Assembly (NCBI RefSeq): GCF_034424525.1
Contig: NZ_CP139979.1
Coordinates: 4,859,501-4,923,500 of the forward strand
From: Sphingobium yanoikuyae
GTDB taxonomy: Bacteria; Pseudomonadota; Alphaproteobacteria; Sphingomonadales; Sphingomonadaceae
Length of the DNA stretch: 64,000 nucleotides
Direction: 5' to 3'
Shown here in pieces: positions 17,397 through 24,663 of the stretch (position 1 is its first letter; each line of letters opens with the position of its first letter). The notes under the pieces are model-generated. The model saw nothing but the letters and a program-made list of their open reading frames with translations. It did no database searches and had not been told where the DNA came from. The translations under genes and the position numbers were made by a program.

Positions 17397-19334
17397 ATGG
17401 ACTTTCGAGATAGTGAACAAGGTGGAAACGGCGACGTGGCGACGGTAATGGACGAGCGTATCGAGGATCTGGTGGACAAGGCCGAGCCCAAGGCTGCCAA
17501 GGGCAAGGCGACCGAGTCCGCGTCGTCCAAGATTCATGAGCGTCGTTTTCATGTCGTGACGGATTCGTCGCGCGATGCGCTGCTGACCGAATTCGGCAAG
17601 GATACGCTGAACGATCGCTATCTGCTGCCCGGCGAGAGCTATCAGGATCTGTTCGCCCGCGTCGCCGCCGCCTATTCGGACGATGCCGACCATGCGCAGC
17701 GCGTCTATGACTATATCTCCAAGCTCTGGTTCATGCCGGCAACGCCCGTGCTGTCGAACGGCGGCACCGGCCGCGGCCTGCCGATCAGCTGCTATCTGAA
17801 CTCGGTTGACGACAGCCTGGAAGGCATCGTCAACACCTGGAACGAGAATGTCTGGCTCGCCTCGCGCGGCGGCGGCATCGGCACCTATTGGGGCAGCGTG
17901 CGCGGCATCGGTGAGCCGGTTGGCCTCAACGGCAAGACTAGCGGCATCATCCCCTTCGTCCGCGTGATGGATTCGCTGACCTTGGCGATCAGCCAGGGCT
18001 CGCTGCGTCGTGGCTCGGCCGCCTGCTATCTCGACGTCTCCCACCCGGAGATCGAGGAGTTCCTGGAAATCCGCAAGACGAGCGGCGACTTCAACCGCAA
18101 GGCGCTCAACCTGCACCATGGCGTGCTGCTGACCGATGAGTTCATGGAAGCGGTGCGCGATGGCAGTGATTTCAACCTGCGCAGCCCCAAGGACCAGTCG
18201 GTTCGCGGCACCGTCAATGCCCGCGCCCTGTTCCAGAAGCTGGTCGAGGTCCGCCTTGCCACCGGCGAACCCTATATCGTCTTCTCCGACACGGTGAACC
18301 GGATGATGCCCAAGCATCATCGCGACCTGGGGCTCAAGGTCTCGACGTCGAACCTCTGCTCGGAAATCACTCTGCCGACGGGCCGCGACCATCTCGGCCA
18401 GGATCGCACGGCGGTCTGCTGCCTCTCCTCGATGAACCTGGAAACCTGGGATCAGTGGAAGGATCATCCGACCTTCGCGGAAGACATCATGCGCTTCCTC
18501 GACAATGTGCTGCAGGACTATATCGACCGCGCCCCGCCGGAAATGGCCCGCGCCAAATATAGCGCCAGCCGTGAACGCTCGGTGGGCCTGGGCGTCATGG
18601 GCTTCCACAGCTTCCTGCAGGCACGCGGCATCCCGTTCGAAGGCGCCATGGCCAAGTCGTGGAACCTGCGCATCTTCAAGCATATCAATGCCAAGGTGAA
18701 CGAGGCGTCGATGATGCTGGCGCAGGAGCGCGGGCCGTGCCCCGACGCCGCCGACCAGGGCGTGATGGAACGGTTCAGCTGCAAGATGGCGATCGCGCCG
18801 ACCGCGTCGATCTCGATCATCTGCGGCGGCACCTCGGCCTGTATCGAGCCGATCCCGGCGAACATCTACACCCACAAGACGCTCTCGGGCAGCTTCGCGG
18901 TGAAGAATCCCTATCTGGAAAAACTGCTGGTCGAAAAGGCCAAGGATTCGAGCGCCGTATGGAACTCGATCCTGGAACGCGGCGGCTCGGTCCAGCATCT
19001 CGACTTCCTCACCCAGGAAGAAAAGGATGTGTACAAGACCAGCTTCGAGATCGACCAGCGCTGGCTGCTCGAACTGGCGGCCGATCGCACCCCCTATATC
19101 GACCAGGCGCAGTCGCTGAACCTGTTCATCCCGGCCGATGTCGAGAAGTGGGATCTGCTGATGCTCCACTTCCGCGCCTGGGAACTGGGCATCAAGTCAC
19201 TCTATTATCTGCGCTCCAAGTCGGTGCAGCGCGCCGGCTTCGCCGGTGGCGTGGAAGCGGACAACACGATCGACGCCCCCAAGTTCGAGATCGGCGAGAC
19301 CACCGACTATGACGAGTGCCTCGCCTGCCAGTGA
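17397..19334 (+). CDS. nrdA: Ribonucleoside-diphosphate reductase, alpha subunit (class I)
   Basis: A 645-residue catalytic subunit that reduces ribonucleotides to deoxyribonucleotides for DNA synthesis. Active-site residues are visible: the N-C-E triad N319-C321-E323, the redox pair C132 (PISCYLNS) and C341 (AVCCLSS), the tyrosine pair in SLYYLRS, and the C-terminal shuttle cysteines C641 and C644 (CLACQ). No N-terminal ATP-cone is present, so the usual dATP off-switch seems missing. ATG 17397 is preceded by a GGGGG ribosome site; a later in-frame ATG at 17448 is also possible. It is separated from nrdB by a DUF559 gene. Confidence 0.95.
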   Translation: MDFRDSEQGGNGDVATVMDERIEDLVDKAEPKAAKGKATESASSKIHERRFHVVTDSSRDALLTEFGKDTLNDRYLLPGESYQDLFARVAAAYSDDADHAQRVYDYISKLWFMPATPVLSNGGTGRGLPISCYLNSVDDSLEGIVNTWNENVWLASRGGGIGTYWGSVRGIGEPVGLNGKTSGIIPFVRVMDSLTLAISQGSLRRGSAACYLDVSHPEIEEFLEIRKTSGDFNRKALNLHHGVLLTDEFMEAVRDGSDFNLRSPKDQSVRGTVNARALFQKLVEVRLATGEPYIVFSDTVNRMMPKHHRDLGLKVSTSNLCSEITLPTGRDHLGQDRTAVCCLSSMNLETWDQWKDHPTFAEDIMRFLDNVLQDYIDRAPPEMARAKYSASRERSVGLGVMGFHSFLQARGIPFEGAMAKSWNLRIFKHINAKVNEASMMLAQERGPCPDAADQGVMERFSCKMAIAPTASISIICGGTSACIEPIPANIYTHKTLSGSFAVKNPYLEKLLVEKAKDSSAVWNSILERGGSVQHLDFLTQEEKDVYKTSFEIDQRWLLELAADRTPYIDQAQSLNLFIPADVEKWDLLMLHFRAWELGIKSLYYLRSKSVQRAGFAGGVEADNTIDAPKFEIGETTDYDECLACQ

Positions 19335-19340
19335 TCAGAT

Positions 19341-19395
19341 TCCCTCTCCCTGTGGGAGAGGGAGGGAGCCGCGCAGCGGCGGAAGGGTGAGGGCG
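19341..19395. repeat. Left inverted repeat of DUF559 cassette
   Basis: This begins 7 bp after the nrdA stop. It contains a perfect 10-bp hairpin (19341-19350 with 19354-19363), then a GC-rich spacer and the run agggtgagggcga. The whole is an imperfect inverted copy of 19741-19800. The DUF559 start codon directly follows. Confidence 0.85.
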
Positions 19396-19764
19396 ATGCG
19401 CAATTACCGCGATCTGCCTTCAGGGGCCGTGGATCAGGCCCGCGCTCTCCGCCGTAACGCCACGGAGGCTGAAAAACGTCTCTGGCGTGCCTTGCGTGAA
19501 CAGCTTCCGACCGTGAAATTCCGCCGCCAGGTGCCCCATGGTGCCTATGTCGCGGATTTCCTCTGTTTTTCTGGCAAGCTGGTCGTCGAGGTCGATGGCG
19601 CAAGTCATGCGGAGAGCGCTGAGCAAGATGCTGTCCGAACCCGTTATTTCGAGACCCAGGGCTATCAGATCCTGCGTTTCTGGAACCATGAAGTCATGGA
19701 AAATACCGAAGGCGTCGTAGCGGTCATCGCGGCGCGTCTCTCGCCCTCACCCTCCCACGCCTGA
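19396..19764 (+). CDS. DUF559 nuclease-like protein inside nrd operon
   Basis: A 122-residue protein of the DUF559 family, distantly related to very-short-patch-repair and other PD-(D/E)xK endonucleases. After an N-terminal helix pair (ATEAEKRLWRALR) come FRRQVPHGAYVADFLC and KLVVEVDGASH, giving the likely metal-binding residues D54, E65 and D67, then a final strand-helix FWNHEVMENTEGV. Its stop codon lies inside the right inverted repeat, so the last residues (SPSPSHA) are encoded by repeat sequence. It interrupts nrdA and nrdB, unrelated in function, which points to insertion as a cassette. Confidence 0.88.
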   Translation: MRNYRDLPSGAVDQARALRRNATEAEKRLWRALREQLPTVKFRRQVPHGAYVADFLCFSGKLVVEVDGASHAESAEQDAVRTRYFETQGYQILRFWNHEVMENTEGVVAVIAARLSPSPSHA

Positions 19765-19800
19765 CGGCGCGGGCCCCTCCCTCTCCCGATGGGAGAGGGG
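19741..19800. repeat. Right inverted repeat of DUF559 cassette
   Basis: This is the imperfect reverse complement of the left repeat. It has the run tcgccctcaccct, a GC-rich spacer, and a 9-bp hairpin (19779-19787 with 19791-19799, loop gat). It overlaps the 3' end of the DUF559 gene and ends 28 bp before the nrdB start. Confidence 0.85.
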
Positions 19801-19827
19801 AAGAAAAGATTTCGCGGAGTAACCCAT

Positions 19828-20880
19828 ATGCCCCTTCTTCAAGCCTCCAAGGTCTACAAGCCCTTCGAATATCCCTGGGCCTATGAATTTTGGAAGCGCC
19901 AGCAGCAGCTCCACTGGCTGCCCGAGGAAGTGCCTCTGGGCGAGGATTGTCGTGACTGGGCGCAGAAGCTCAGTGACCATGAGCGCAACCTGCTGACCCA
20001 GATTTTCCGCTTCTTCACCCAGGCCGACGTGGAAGTGCAAGATTGCTACCACGAGAAGTACGGCCGCGTGTTCAAGCCGACCGAGATCAAGATGATGCTG
20101 ACCGCGTTCAGCAACATGGAAACGGTCCATATCGCCGCCTACTCGCATCTGCTCGACACGATCGGCATGCCCGAAAGCGAATATTCGGCCTTCCTCCAAT
20201 ATAAGGAGATGAAGGACAAGCATGACTATCTCGCCCAGTTCGGCGTCGATACGGACGAGGATATCGCCAAGACGCTGGCGATGTTCGGCGGCTTCACCGA
20301 AGGCCTCCAGCTCTTCGCCTCCTTCGCGATGCTGATGAACTTCCCGCGCTTCAACAAGATGAAGGGCATGGGCCAGATCGTCACCTGGTCGGTCCGCGAC
20401 GAAACCCTGCATTGCGAGGGCATCATCAAGCTGTTCCACAGCTTCGTGAAGGAACGCGACTGCCTGACCGCGTCGGTCAAGGACGACATCATGGACATGT
20501 GCCAGAAGACCGTCCGGATCGAGGACGCGTTCGTCGACCTGGTCTTCGAAATGGGCCCGGTTCCCGGCATGACGCCCAAGGACATCAAGAAATATGTCCG
20601 CTACATCGCCGACTGGCGCCTGGGGCAGCTGGGCCTCAAGCCCATCTACATGATCGACGAGCATCCGCTGCCTTGGCTGACCCCGCTGCTCAACGGCGTG
20701 GAGCATGCCAATTTCTTCGAAACCCGCGCGACCGAATATTCGAAGGGCGCGACCCGTGGCCAGTGGAACGACGTCTGGGACGCGTTCGACCGCCGCAAGA
20801 AGCTCAAGGGCGCCGAAGCGGCCAATGTCGACGAAAGCGATCCGGACATGTTCAAGGCCGCCGGCATCGCGGCGGAATAA
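19828..20880 (+). CDS. nrdB: Ribonucleoside-diphosphate reductase, beta subunit (class I)
   Basis: A 350-residue radical-generating subunit. The carboxylate-bridged metal site is shown by E98-x-x-H101 (METVHIAAY) with the radical tyrosine Y105, and by the second pair in RDETLHCEG. E69 (DVEVQD) and the TEGLQLFASF helix add ligands. It forms the holoenzyme with NrdA; electrons pass through its C-terminus. No ATP-cone is present here either. ATG 19828 has GCGGAG upstream. An 18-bp hairpin starts directly after its stop codon. Confidence 0.95.
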   Translation: MPLLQASKVYKPFEYPWAYEFWKRQQQLHWLPEEVPLGEDCRDWAQKLSDHERNLLTQIFRFFTQADVEVQDCYHEKYGRVFKPTEIKMMLTAFSNMETVHIAAYSHLLDTIGMPESEYSAFLQYKEMKDKHDYLAQFGVDTDEDIAKTLAMFGGFTEGLQLFASFAMLMNFPRFNKMKGMGQIVTWSVRDETLHCEGIIKLFHSFVKERDCLTASVKDDIMDMCQKTVRIEDAFVDLVFEMGPVPGMTPKDIKKYVRYIADWRLGQLGLKPIYMIDEHPLPWLTPLLNGVEHANFFETRATEYSKGATRGQWNDVWDAFDRRKKLKGAEAANVDESDPDMFKAAGIAAE

Positions 20881-20919
20881 GATCACAGCGCGACGCGCCA
20901 TGCGCGTTGCGCTGTGATC
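20881..20919 (+). other. 18-bp hairpin abutting nrdB stop codon
   Basis: Positions 20881-20898 pair with 20902-20919, with a single G-T wobble and a 3-nt loop. It starts at the base after the TAA of nrdB. No T-run follows, so it may stabilise the 3' end or pause polymerase; the true terminator lies at 21007. Confidence 0.7.
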
Positions 20920-21006
20920 AAGCCCGCGCGGCGCTGACGCGTTTAAGGCTGCTGATCAGCCAGCATCACGGCAGCTTGCAAAGGGCTTTCGATCTGTTCG
21001 AGGGGA

Positions 21007-21037
21007 GGGGAGGCGCGGGGAGCGCCTCCCCTTTTTT
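21007..21037 (+). terminator. Strong intrinsic terminator
   Basis: A perfect 10-bp GC-rich stem (21007-21016 with 21022-21031, 5-nt loop) is followed by six T residues. It ends the nrd transcript, or a possible short RNA from the ~90 bp between the first hairpin and this one. Confidence 0.9.
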
Positions 21038-21121
21038 GTGCGCTGCTGGAGCGCCCCGCATCGCGTCCATAACGGACCAGTCTCGCGCCGGAATGGCGAT
21101 GCCCTGGGCTATGGTCCGGTC

Positions 21122-21376
21122 ATGACCAGCCCCGTCGATCCCCCATCTCCGCCATTCTACGTCTTCGTCTGCAATGTCTGCGGCAGCGATCAGGTCACGC
21201 GCGAAGCCTGGGCGGCCTGGGATGTCGCGACCCAGGCCTGGATTCTCAACACGGCCTTCGACTTTGCCTATTGCCATCGCTGCCTGGGCTATGCGCAGCT
21301 CGACCGGCTGCTGCTGACCAGCCCGCCATCCGGCTTGCCGTCCCGCGCCCCGGCCTTCCCGCCGGCGCCGGGCTGA
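21122..21376 (+). CDS. Small zinc-ribbon-like protein
   Basis: An 84-residue protein of unknown function with two CxxC knuckles: CNVC at about residues 17-20 and CHRC near 52-55, likely binding one zinc ion. Between them lie REAWAAWDVATQAWILNTAFD, a Trp-rich amphipathic helix. The C-terminus is Pro-rich and probably disordered. No catalytic motif is present. It could be a protein- or nucleic-acid-binding adaptor. The ATG at 21122 directly precedes the conserved part; an upstream in-frame ATG at 21038 lies against the terminator. Confidence 0.65.
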   Translation: MTSPVDPPSPPFYVFVCNVCGSDQVTREAWAAWDVATQAWILNTAFDFAYCHRCLGYAQLDRLLLTSPPSGLPSRAPAFPPAPG

Positions 21377-21430
21377 ACCACGTAGCGGGCGTGACGCTTC
21401 CTTAACCGCCGCCATGCCAGACCGGTCGCC

Positions 21431-21625
21431 ATGCTCGGCGTCCGACTCCGCTCCCTCTTCACCAGCCGCTGGATGGCCCTGCTCTGGGCAATATTGGTGC
21501 TGCTGAGCGCGATCCAGTTCGTGGGCAGCGATGGCGGTAATCAGGCCGGCGTGGATCAGGCCGCGACCGCGGCGCTGGACGGCCTCGACAACAGCCAGCG
21601 CGCCATCATCGCCAACGCGCTCTGA
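21431..21625 (+). CDS. Small membrane-anchored hypothetical protein
   Basis: A 64-residue protein. Residues about 13-31 (WMALLWAILVLLSAIQFV) form one transmembrane helix or uncleaved signal anchor behind a basic start (GVRLRSLFTSR). The remaining ~30 residues are polar (QAATAALDGLDNSQRAIIANAL) and would form one amphipathic helix. No family is recognised. Coding bias agrees with the neighbours, and it lies alone between two structured regions. Confidence 0.5.
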   Translation: MLGVRLRSLFTSRWMALLWAILVLLSAIQFVGSDGGNQAGVDQAATAALDGLDNSQRAIIANAL

Positions 21626-21913
21626 AAGGCACGGGGCGGGCGTCGCGGGCGCGCTGTCCTATTCCTTCCCGCCGGACTATATTGCCGTCCGGCGTCGGGC
21701 CTGTCTCTGACGCTCACTTGTTCCAAAATGACAAGTGTTGGAAATTAAATGTCAGAATGTGCGGGAAATATGCGAAGTTAAGCGCAGCATTTCCTATTTC
21801 GGGGGAGGGGTGCTGCGCTTGGTCTCGTCATTCTGTTTCGATCATGCAACATTGTTCCCGGCAAACTGTTCTGACCCGCATCCCGTCGATGCGGAAAGTG
21901 GAGGACCGATGCG
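21626..21913 (+). other. Structured leader region before glycine-zipper gene
   Basis: This 288-bp stretch has no convincing gene. It holds a 7-bp hairpin (21671-21677 with 21687-21693) and two interleaved 6-bp complementary pairs at 21715-21743 that could form a pseudoknot in RNA, followed by an AT-richer stretch. It may be the promoter and 5' leader of the next gene. Confidence 0.45.
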
Positions 21914-22576
21914 ATGCCCAATGCCCTGAAGGCCATGATCGCCACGCTCGCCCTTGGGGCGATGGCCATTTCCACCCTGCCTGCTGCTGCCCAGCATCGG
22001 CCGAACGATCATCGCCCCGGTGGCAGCCAGCATGGCCGTCCCGGCGGTTCCAACGCGCATCGGCCGCCCAGCCATGGCGGCAATCATGCCCAGCGACCGC
22101 CGTCGCGCCCTGGTGCCCAGCGTCCGCCCCAGCATGGGCGGCCGGGGGCTGGCCGCCCGCCCCAGCCGGGCCGGCCCGGCAATGGTCGTCCGCCCCAATA
22201 TGGCCGTCCCGGCAACCATCGCCCACCGCCGCCCCGTGGCAATTATCGCCGGCCCGGACCGCCGGTCTATGCCTATGACTGGAACCGGCCCGATCCGCGC
22301 TATGGCGGCCGCTATCGCCCCGACCGCTATTATCGCGGCGGCTATGCGCCGATCCGGGTCGACCGCAGCATGCGCATCTATCGCGGCTATGACGACCGCT
22401 ATTATTGCCGCCGTTCGGACGGCACCACCGGCCTCATCATCGGCGGCGCGATCGGCGCGCTGATCGGCGGCCAGCTTGATCGCGGCTATTCCAACACGGC
22501 GGGCATATTGATCGGCGGCGGCGCCGGCGCGCTGCTCGGCCGCGAGATCGACCGCGGCAGCCTCAGCTGTCGCTGA
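21914..22576 (+). CDS. Secreted His/Pro-rich protein with glycine-zipper domain
   Basis: A 220-residue envelope protein. A signal peptide ends at AAAQ. Residues ~27-115 are a low-complexity His/Pro/Gly/Arg stretch with a repeated unit close to GRPGxxRPPQ, probably disordered and possibly metal-binding through its histidines. A Tyr/Arg-rich linker follows (DRYYRGGYAPIRV). The C-terminus is a glycine zipper, GLIIGGAIGALIGG and GILIGGGAGALLG, the 17 kDa surface-antigen-like 2TM motif that inserts in membranes. It ends in Cys-Arg. Its job is unknown; related proteins affect envelope integrity. Confidence 0.8.
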   Translation: MPNALKAMIATLALGAMAISTLPAAAQHRPNDHRPGGSQHGRPGGSNAHRPPSHGGNHAQRPPSRPGAQRPPQHGRPGAGRPPQPGRPGNGRPPQYGRPGNHRPPPPRGNYRRPGPPVYAYDWNRPDPRYGGRYRPDRYYRGGYAPIRVDRSMRIYRGYDDRYYCRRSDGTTGLIIGGAIGALIGGQLDRGYSNTAGILIGGGAGALLGREIDRGSLSCR

Positions 22577-22582
22577 TCGGGG

Positions 22583-22608
22583 AAAGGGGGCGAGGCGCCC
22601 CCTTTTTT
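22583..22608. terminator. Intrinsic terminator between convergent genes
   Basis: A 10-bp stem (22583-22592 with 22596-22605, loop agg) is followed by T residues to 22608 on the + strand. It ends the glycine-zipper gene and abuts the stop of the minus-strand nuclease gene. Confidence 0.88.
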
Positions 22609-23216
22609 CAGCACCAGGGGTGGCGGCGTCCGTCCCAGGTCCGGGCCAGCCCTTCGGCCACCAGTTGCTGGCCGATCGACTGGCCGTCGCGCGTCACGAT
22701 CCGCAGCGCGCGGCCATATTTGTCGGTCGCCCGCCCGTCGATCTCCAGCGAGAAGGGGCCGGCATTCATCAGTTGCTGCAACCGGCTGGTCGCCCGCGCG
22801 CCCAGCGCGCCTTCCTCCGGGCAGCGCGGCCCATGGGTTTCGGGCGTGTCGATGTCGGCGATCCGATATTTCTCGCCCCGGAACCAGAAAGTGTCGCCAT
22901 CGACGACGCAATTGGTTCCGCCGCCGCTATGGCAATAGCCGAAATCGGCCGACAGCTGGTCGGCGCTGGCGCTTGACGGTGTCATGCCGGTCGACGCCGT
23001 CGGCATCGCGATCTCGGGCGCCAGTCGCGCCCACCAGTCGGGCGCCTGCCAGCCGATCATCATCCCCAGCGCCAGCACCAATCCCAGTGTCTTGCCGCTG
23101 AAGCCGCTGCGCTGGGGTGCGGGGCGACGAAAGCGCGCCTGTCCGGCACGCGCCGCCTCCCGGCGCCAGAGTGTGTCGATGCGGTCGGGGGTGAATCGGT
23201 CGGGGCGTCTGGACAT
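22608..23216 (-). CDS. SNase-like (thermonuclease) membrane-anchored protein
   Basis: A 202-residue protein. A basic N-terminus is followed by one hydrophobic helix (about residues 42-60), placing the rest outside the cytoplasm. The OB-fold nuclease domain shows NCVVDGDTFWFRGEKYRIADIDTPE, with the calcium-binding Asp in VDGDT and the DIDTPE motif, then the catalytic-type segment DKYGRALRIV. It resembles staphylococcal nuclease-family enzymes but is short after the domain. It would cut nucleic acids in the periplasm. It is divergent from the globin gene. Confidence 0.85.
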   Translation of the reverse strand: MSRRPDRFTPDRIDTLWRREAARAGQARFRRPAPQRSGFSGKTLGLVLALGMMIGWQAPDWWARLAPEIAMPTASTGMTPSSASADQLSADFGYCHSGGGTNCVVDGDTFWFRGEKYRIADIDTPETHGPRCPEEGALGARATSRLQQLMNAGPFSLEIDGRATDKYGRALRIVTRDGQSIGQQLVAEGLARTWDGRRHPWC

Positions 23217-23295
23217 GGCGCGCCCCTAGCAGGTTCAGGAAAAACAGAGGGTTAAATCTGATCCGGCTTGTCGCCATTTCGGGGCGAACCGGCGT

Positions 23296-23309
23296 TTGAT
23301 CGGGATCAA
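23296..23309. promoter_or_regulatory. Perfect FNR/FixK-type box
   Basis: TTGAT-CGGG-ATCAA matches the FNR consensus TTGAT-N4-ATCAA in every arm position. Its centre is 65 bp upstream of the truncated haemoglobin start. It also lies 80 bp from the start of the divergent nuclease gene. Confidence 0.8.
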
Positions 23310-23367
23310 TGTGGGAAGCGCAGGGGATGCGCAGGGTGCGCCGGCCTCAGCCCATGGAGATTGCCGC

Positions 23368-23784
23368 ATGAACGCCGCCGCGCCGCCCAGCCCCTATGTC
23401 CGCATCGGCGGCGAACCGGTCGTCCGCGCCATTGCAGATCGTTTCTATGACCTGCTGGAAAGCGACCCGGCCTATGTCGAGCTGCGCGCCATTCATGCCG
23501 CCGACCTCTCGGCCGTGCGCCACGGCCTCACCCGCTTCCTGTGCGGCTGGCTGGGCGGCCCGCGAGACTGGTTTCAGCGCGGCACCTGCATCATGTCGCT
23601 GCACCGCGCCTTTCCGATCACGCCGCAACTGGCCGATCAATGGGCGACGGCGGCCGCCTGCGCGATCGCCCTGCAGGAGGATCTCGACACCGACATTGCC
23701 GACGCCATGGCGGAAGCGCTCGGCCATATGGCGCGGGGCATGATCAATTTCGGCCTTGCGCCGGCACAGGCGCACCCCGCCTAG
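23368..23784 (+). CDS. Group II truncated haemoglobin-like protein
   Basis: A 138-residue globin with the two-over-two fold. Visible features are RFYDLLESDPAYVELRAIH in the A-E helices, the FLCGWLGGPRDWF segment typical of group II globins, and the proximal His candidate H79 in MSLHRAFPI. It binds haem and could handle oxygen, nitric oxide or peroxide; the exact chemistry is not known. ATG 23368 lies well after a perfect FNR-type box, which suggests induction at low oxygen. It carries several small changes from the usual RHLPF motif. Confidence 0.82.
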   Translation: MNAAAPPSPYVRIGGEPVVRAIADRFYDLLESDPAYVELRAIHAADLSAVRHGLTRFLCGWLGGPRDWFQRGTCIMSLHRAFPITPQLADQWATAAACAIALQEDLDTDIADAMAEALGHMARGMINFGLAPAQAHPA

Positions 23785-23787
23785 CGG

Positions 23788-24102
23788 CTAGTCGTCATCC
23801 TCGTTGAGGATTTCGTCCTCCTCGCCATCATCCTCGTCGTCCATGCGCGGCTCGCCATCGAACGCGCCCTCATCGATCCAGCCGGACCGGTCCATCTCGT
23901 TCATCTTGTCGACCAGGTCGGGGACATCGTCGGGGATGATCTGCGCCGGGTTGGGCCGCCCGCCATGCTCGCTCTCTTCGCTCAGGTCGCTGGTCCGGCC
24001 CAGCGCATCGTCGGCGACGTCGTTCGCTTGGGTGCCGGCGTCGGCCTGTTCGCTATTCTCCTCACTCTCGTCGGGGAAGGGGCGATTGTCGGACATCGTC
24101 AT
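23788..24102 (-). CDS. Small acidic hypothetical protein
   Basis: A 104-residue very acidic protein rich in Asp and Glu (SEENSEQADAG, ending DEDDGEEDEILNEDDD), with no hydrophobic core; it is probably disordered. A central segment, IIPDDVPDLVDKMNEMDRSGWIDEGAFDGE, is the likely conserved motif. ATG 24102 has an AAGGAG ribosome site 8 bp upstream; a second ATG at 24096 follows at once. Its role is unknown; proteins like this can be partners or regulators. It converges on the globin gene with 3 bp between the two stops. Confidence 0.65.
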   Translation of the reverse strand: MTMSDNRPFPDESEENSEQADAGTQANDVADDALGRTSDLSEESEHGGRPNPAQIIPDDVPDLVDKMNEMDRSGWIDEGAFDGEPRMDDEDDGEEDEILNEDDD

Positions 24103-24267
24103 GGCGCGTCTCCTTGCAGGGGCATGTCCCCCTCCAACGATCACCCCATTTTCCCGTTCCGCGCAAGCGCGTCCGGAAACGCACTGGACAGCGCGGAACC
24201 AAGGGGGCAAAGGCCGTCGCGATCCTTTTCGCCCCGATCCTTTTCGCATCGCAACAGGAATCCCTCC

Positions 24268-24648
24268 ATGTCCCGCCAGCTCATTTCCTCCGGCTCGCCC
24301 TTCGAGGCGCAGGTCGGCTATTCGCGCGCCGTCGTTCAGGGCGACTGGTGCTTCGTCGCCGGCACCACCGGCACCGATCCCGAAACCAAGATCATGCCCG
24401 AAAGCGTGGTCGATCAGGGCGTCAACGCGCTCAAGGTGATCGGCAAGGCGCTCGAAGACGCCGGCTTCTCCTTTGCCGATGTCGTCCGCGTCACCTATTA
24501 TATCACCGACCCTGCCTATTGGGACGATCTGGGCAAGGCCACCGCGCCCATCTTTGGCGAGATCCGCCCGGCCGCCAGTTGCGTCGTCGCTGGCCTCATC
24601 AAGCCGGAGATGAAGATCGAAATCGAAGTCACCGCCTTCAAAGGGTAA
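24268..24648 (+). CDS. RidA/YjgF family protein
   Basis: A 126-residue member of the Rid superfamily, which removes reactive enamine/imine intermediates in amino-acid metabolism. The sequence has the family order: SGSPFEAQVGYSRAV, VAGTTG, QALKVIGKALEDAGFSFADVVRVTYY-like helix, and a C-terminal EIEVTAF strand. The start ATG 24268 follows AGGAATCC. The ligand Arg typical of the archetype RidA is not obvious, so it may belong to another Rid subgroup. It begins a short operon with the next two genes. Confidence 0.88.
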   Translation: MSRQLISSGSPFEAQVGYSRAVVQGDWCFVAGTTGTDPETKIMPESVVDQGVNALKVIGKALEDAGFSFADVVRVTYYITDPAYWDDLGKATAPIFGEIRPAASCVVAGLIKPEMKIEIEVTAFKG

Positions 24649-24663
24649 CAGGGACACATCATC

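Noticed and set aside
17322..19169. 615-codon minus-strand frame opposite nrdA
   Set aside because: NrdA carries all catalytic residues on the other strand; this frame is a composition effect.
19341..19363. CRISPR repeat or terminator of nrdA
   Set aside because: There is only one direct copy, no spacer series and no T-run; it pairs instead with the repeat at 19741-19800.
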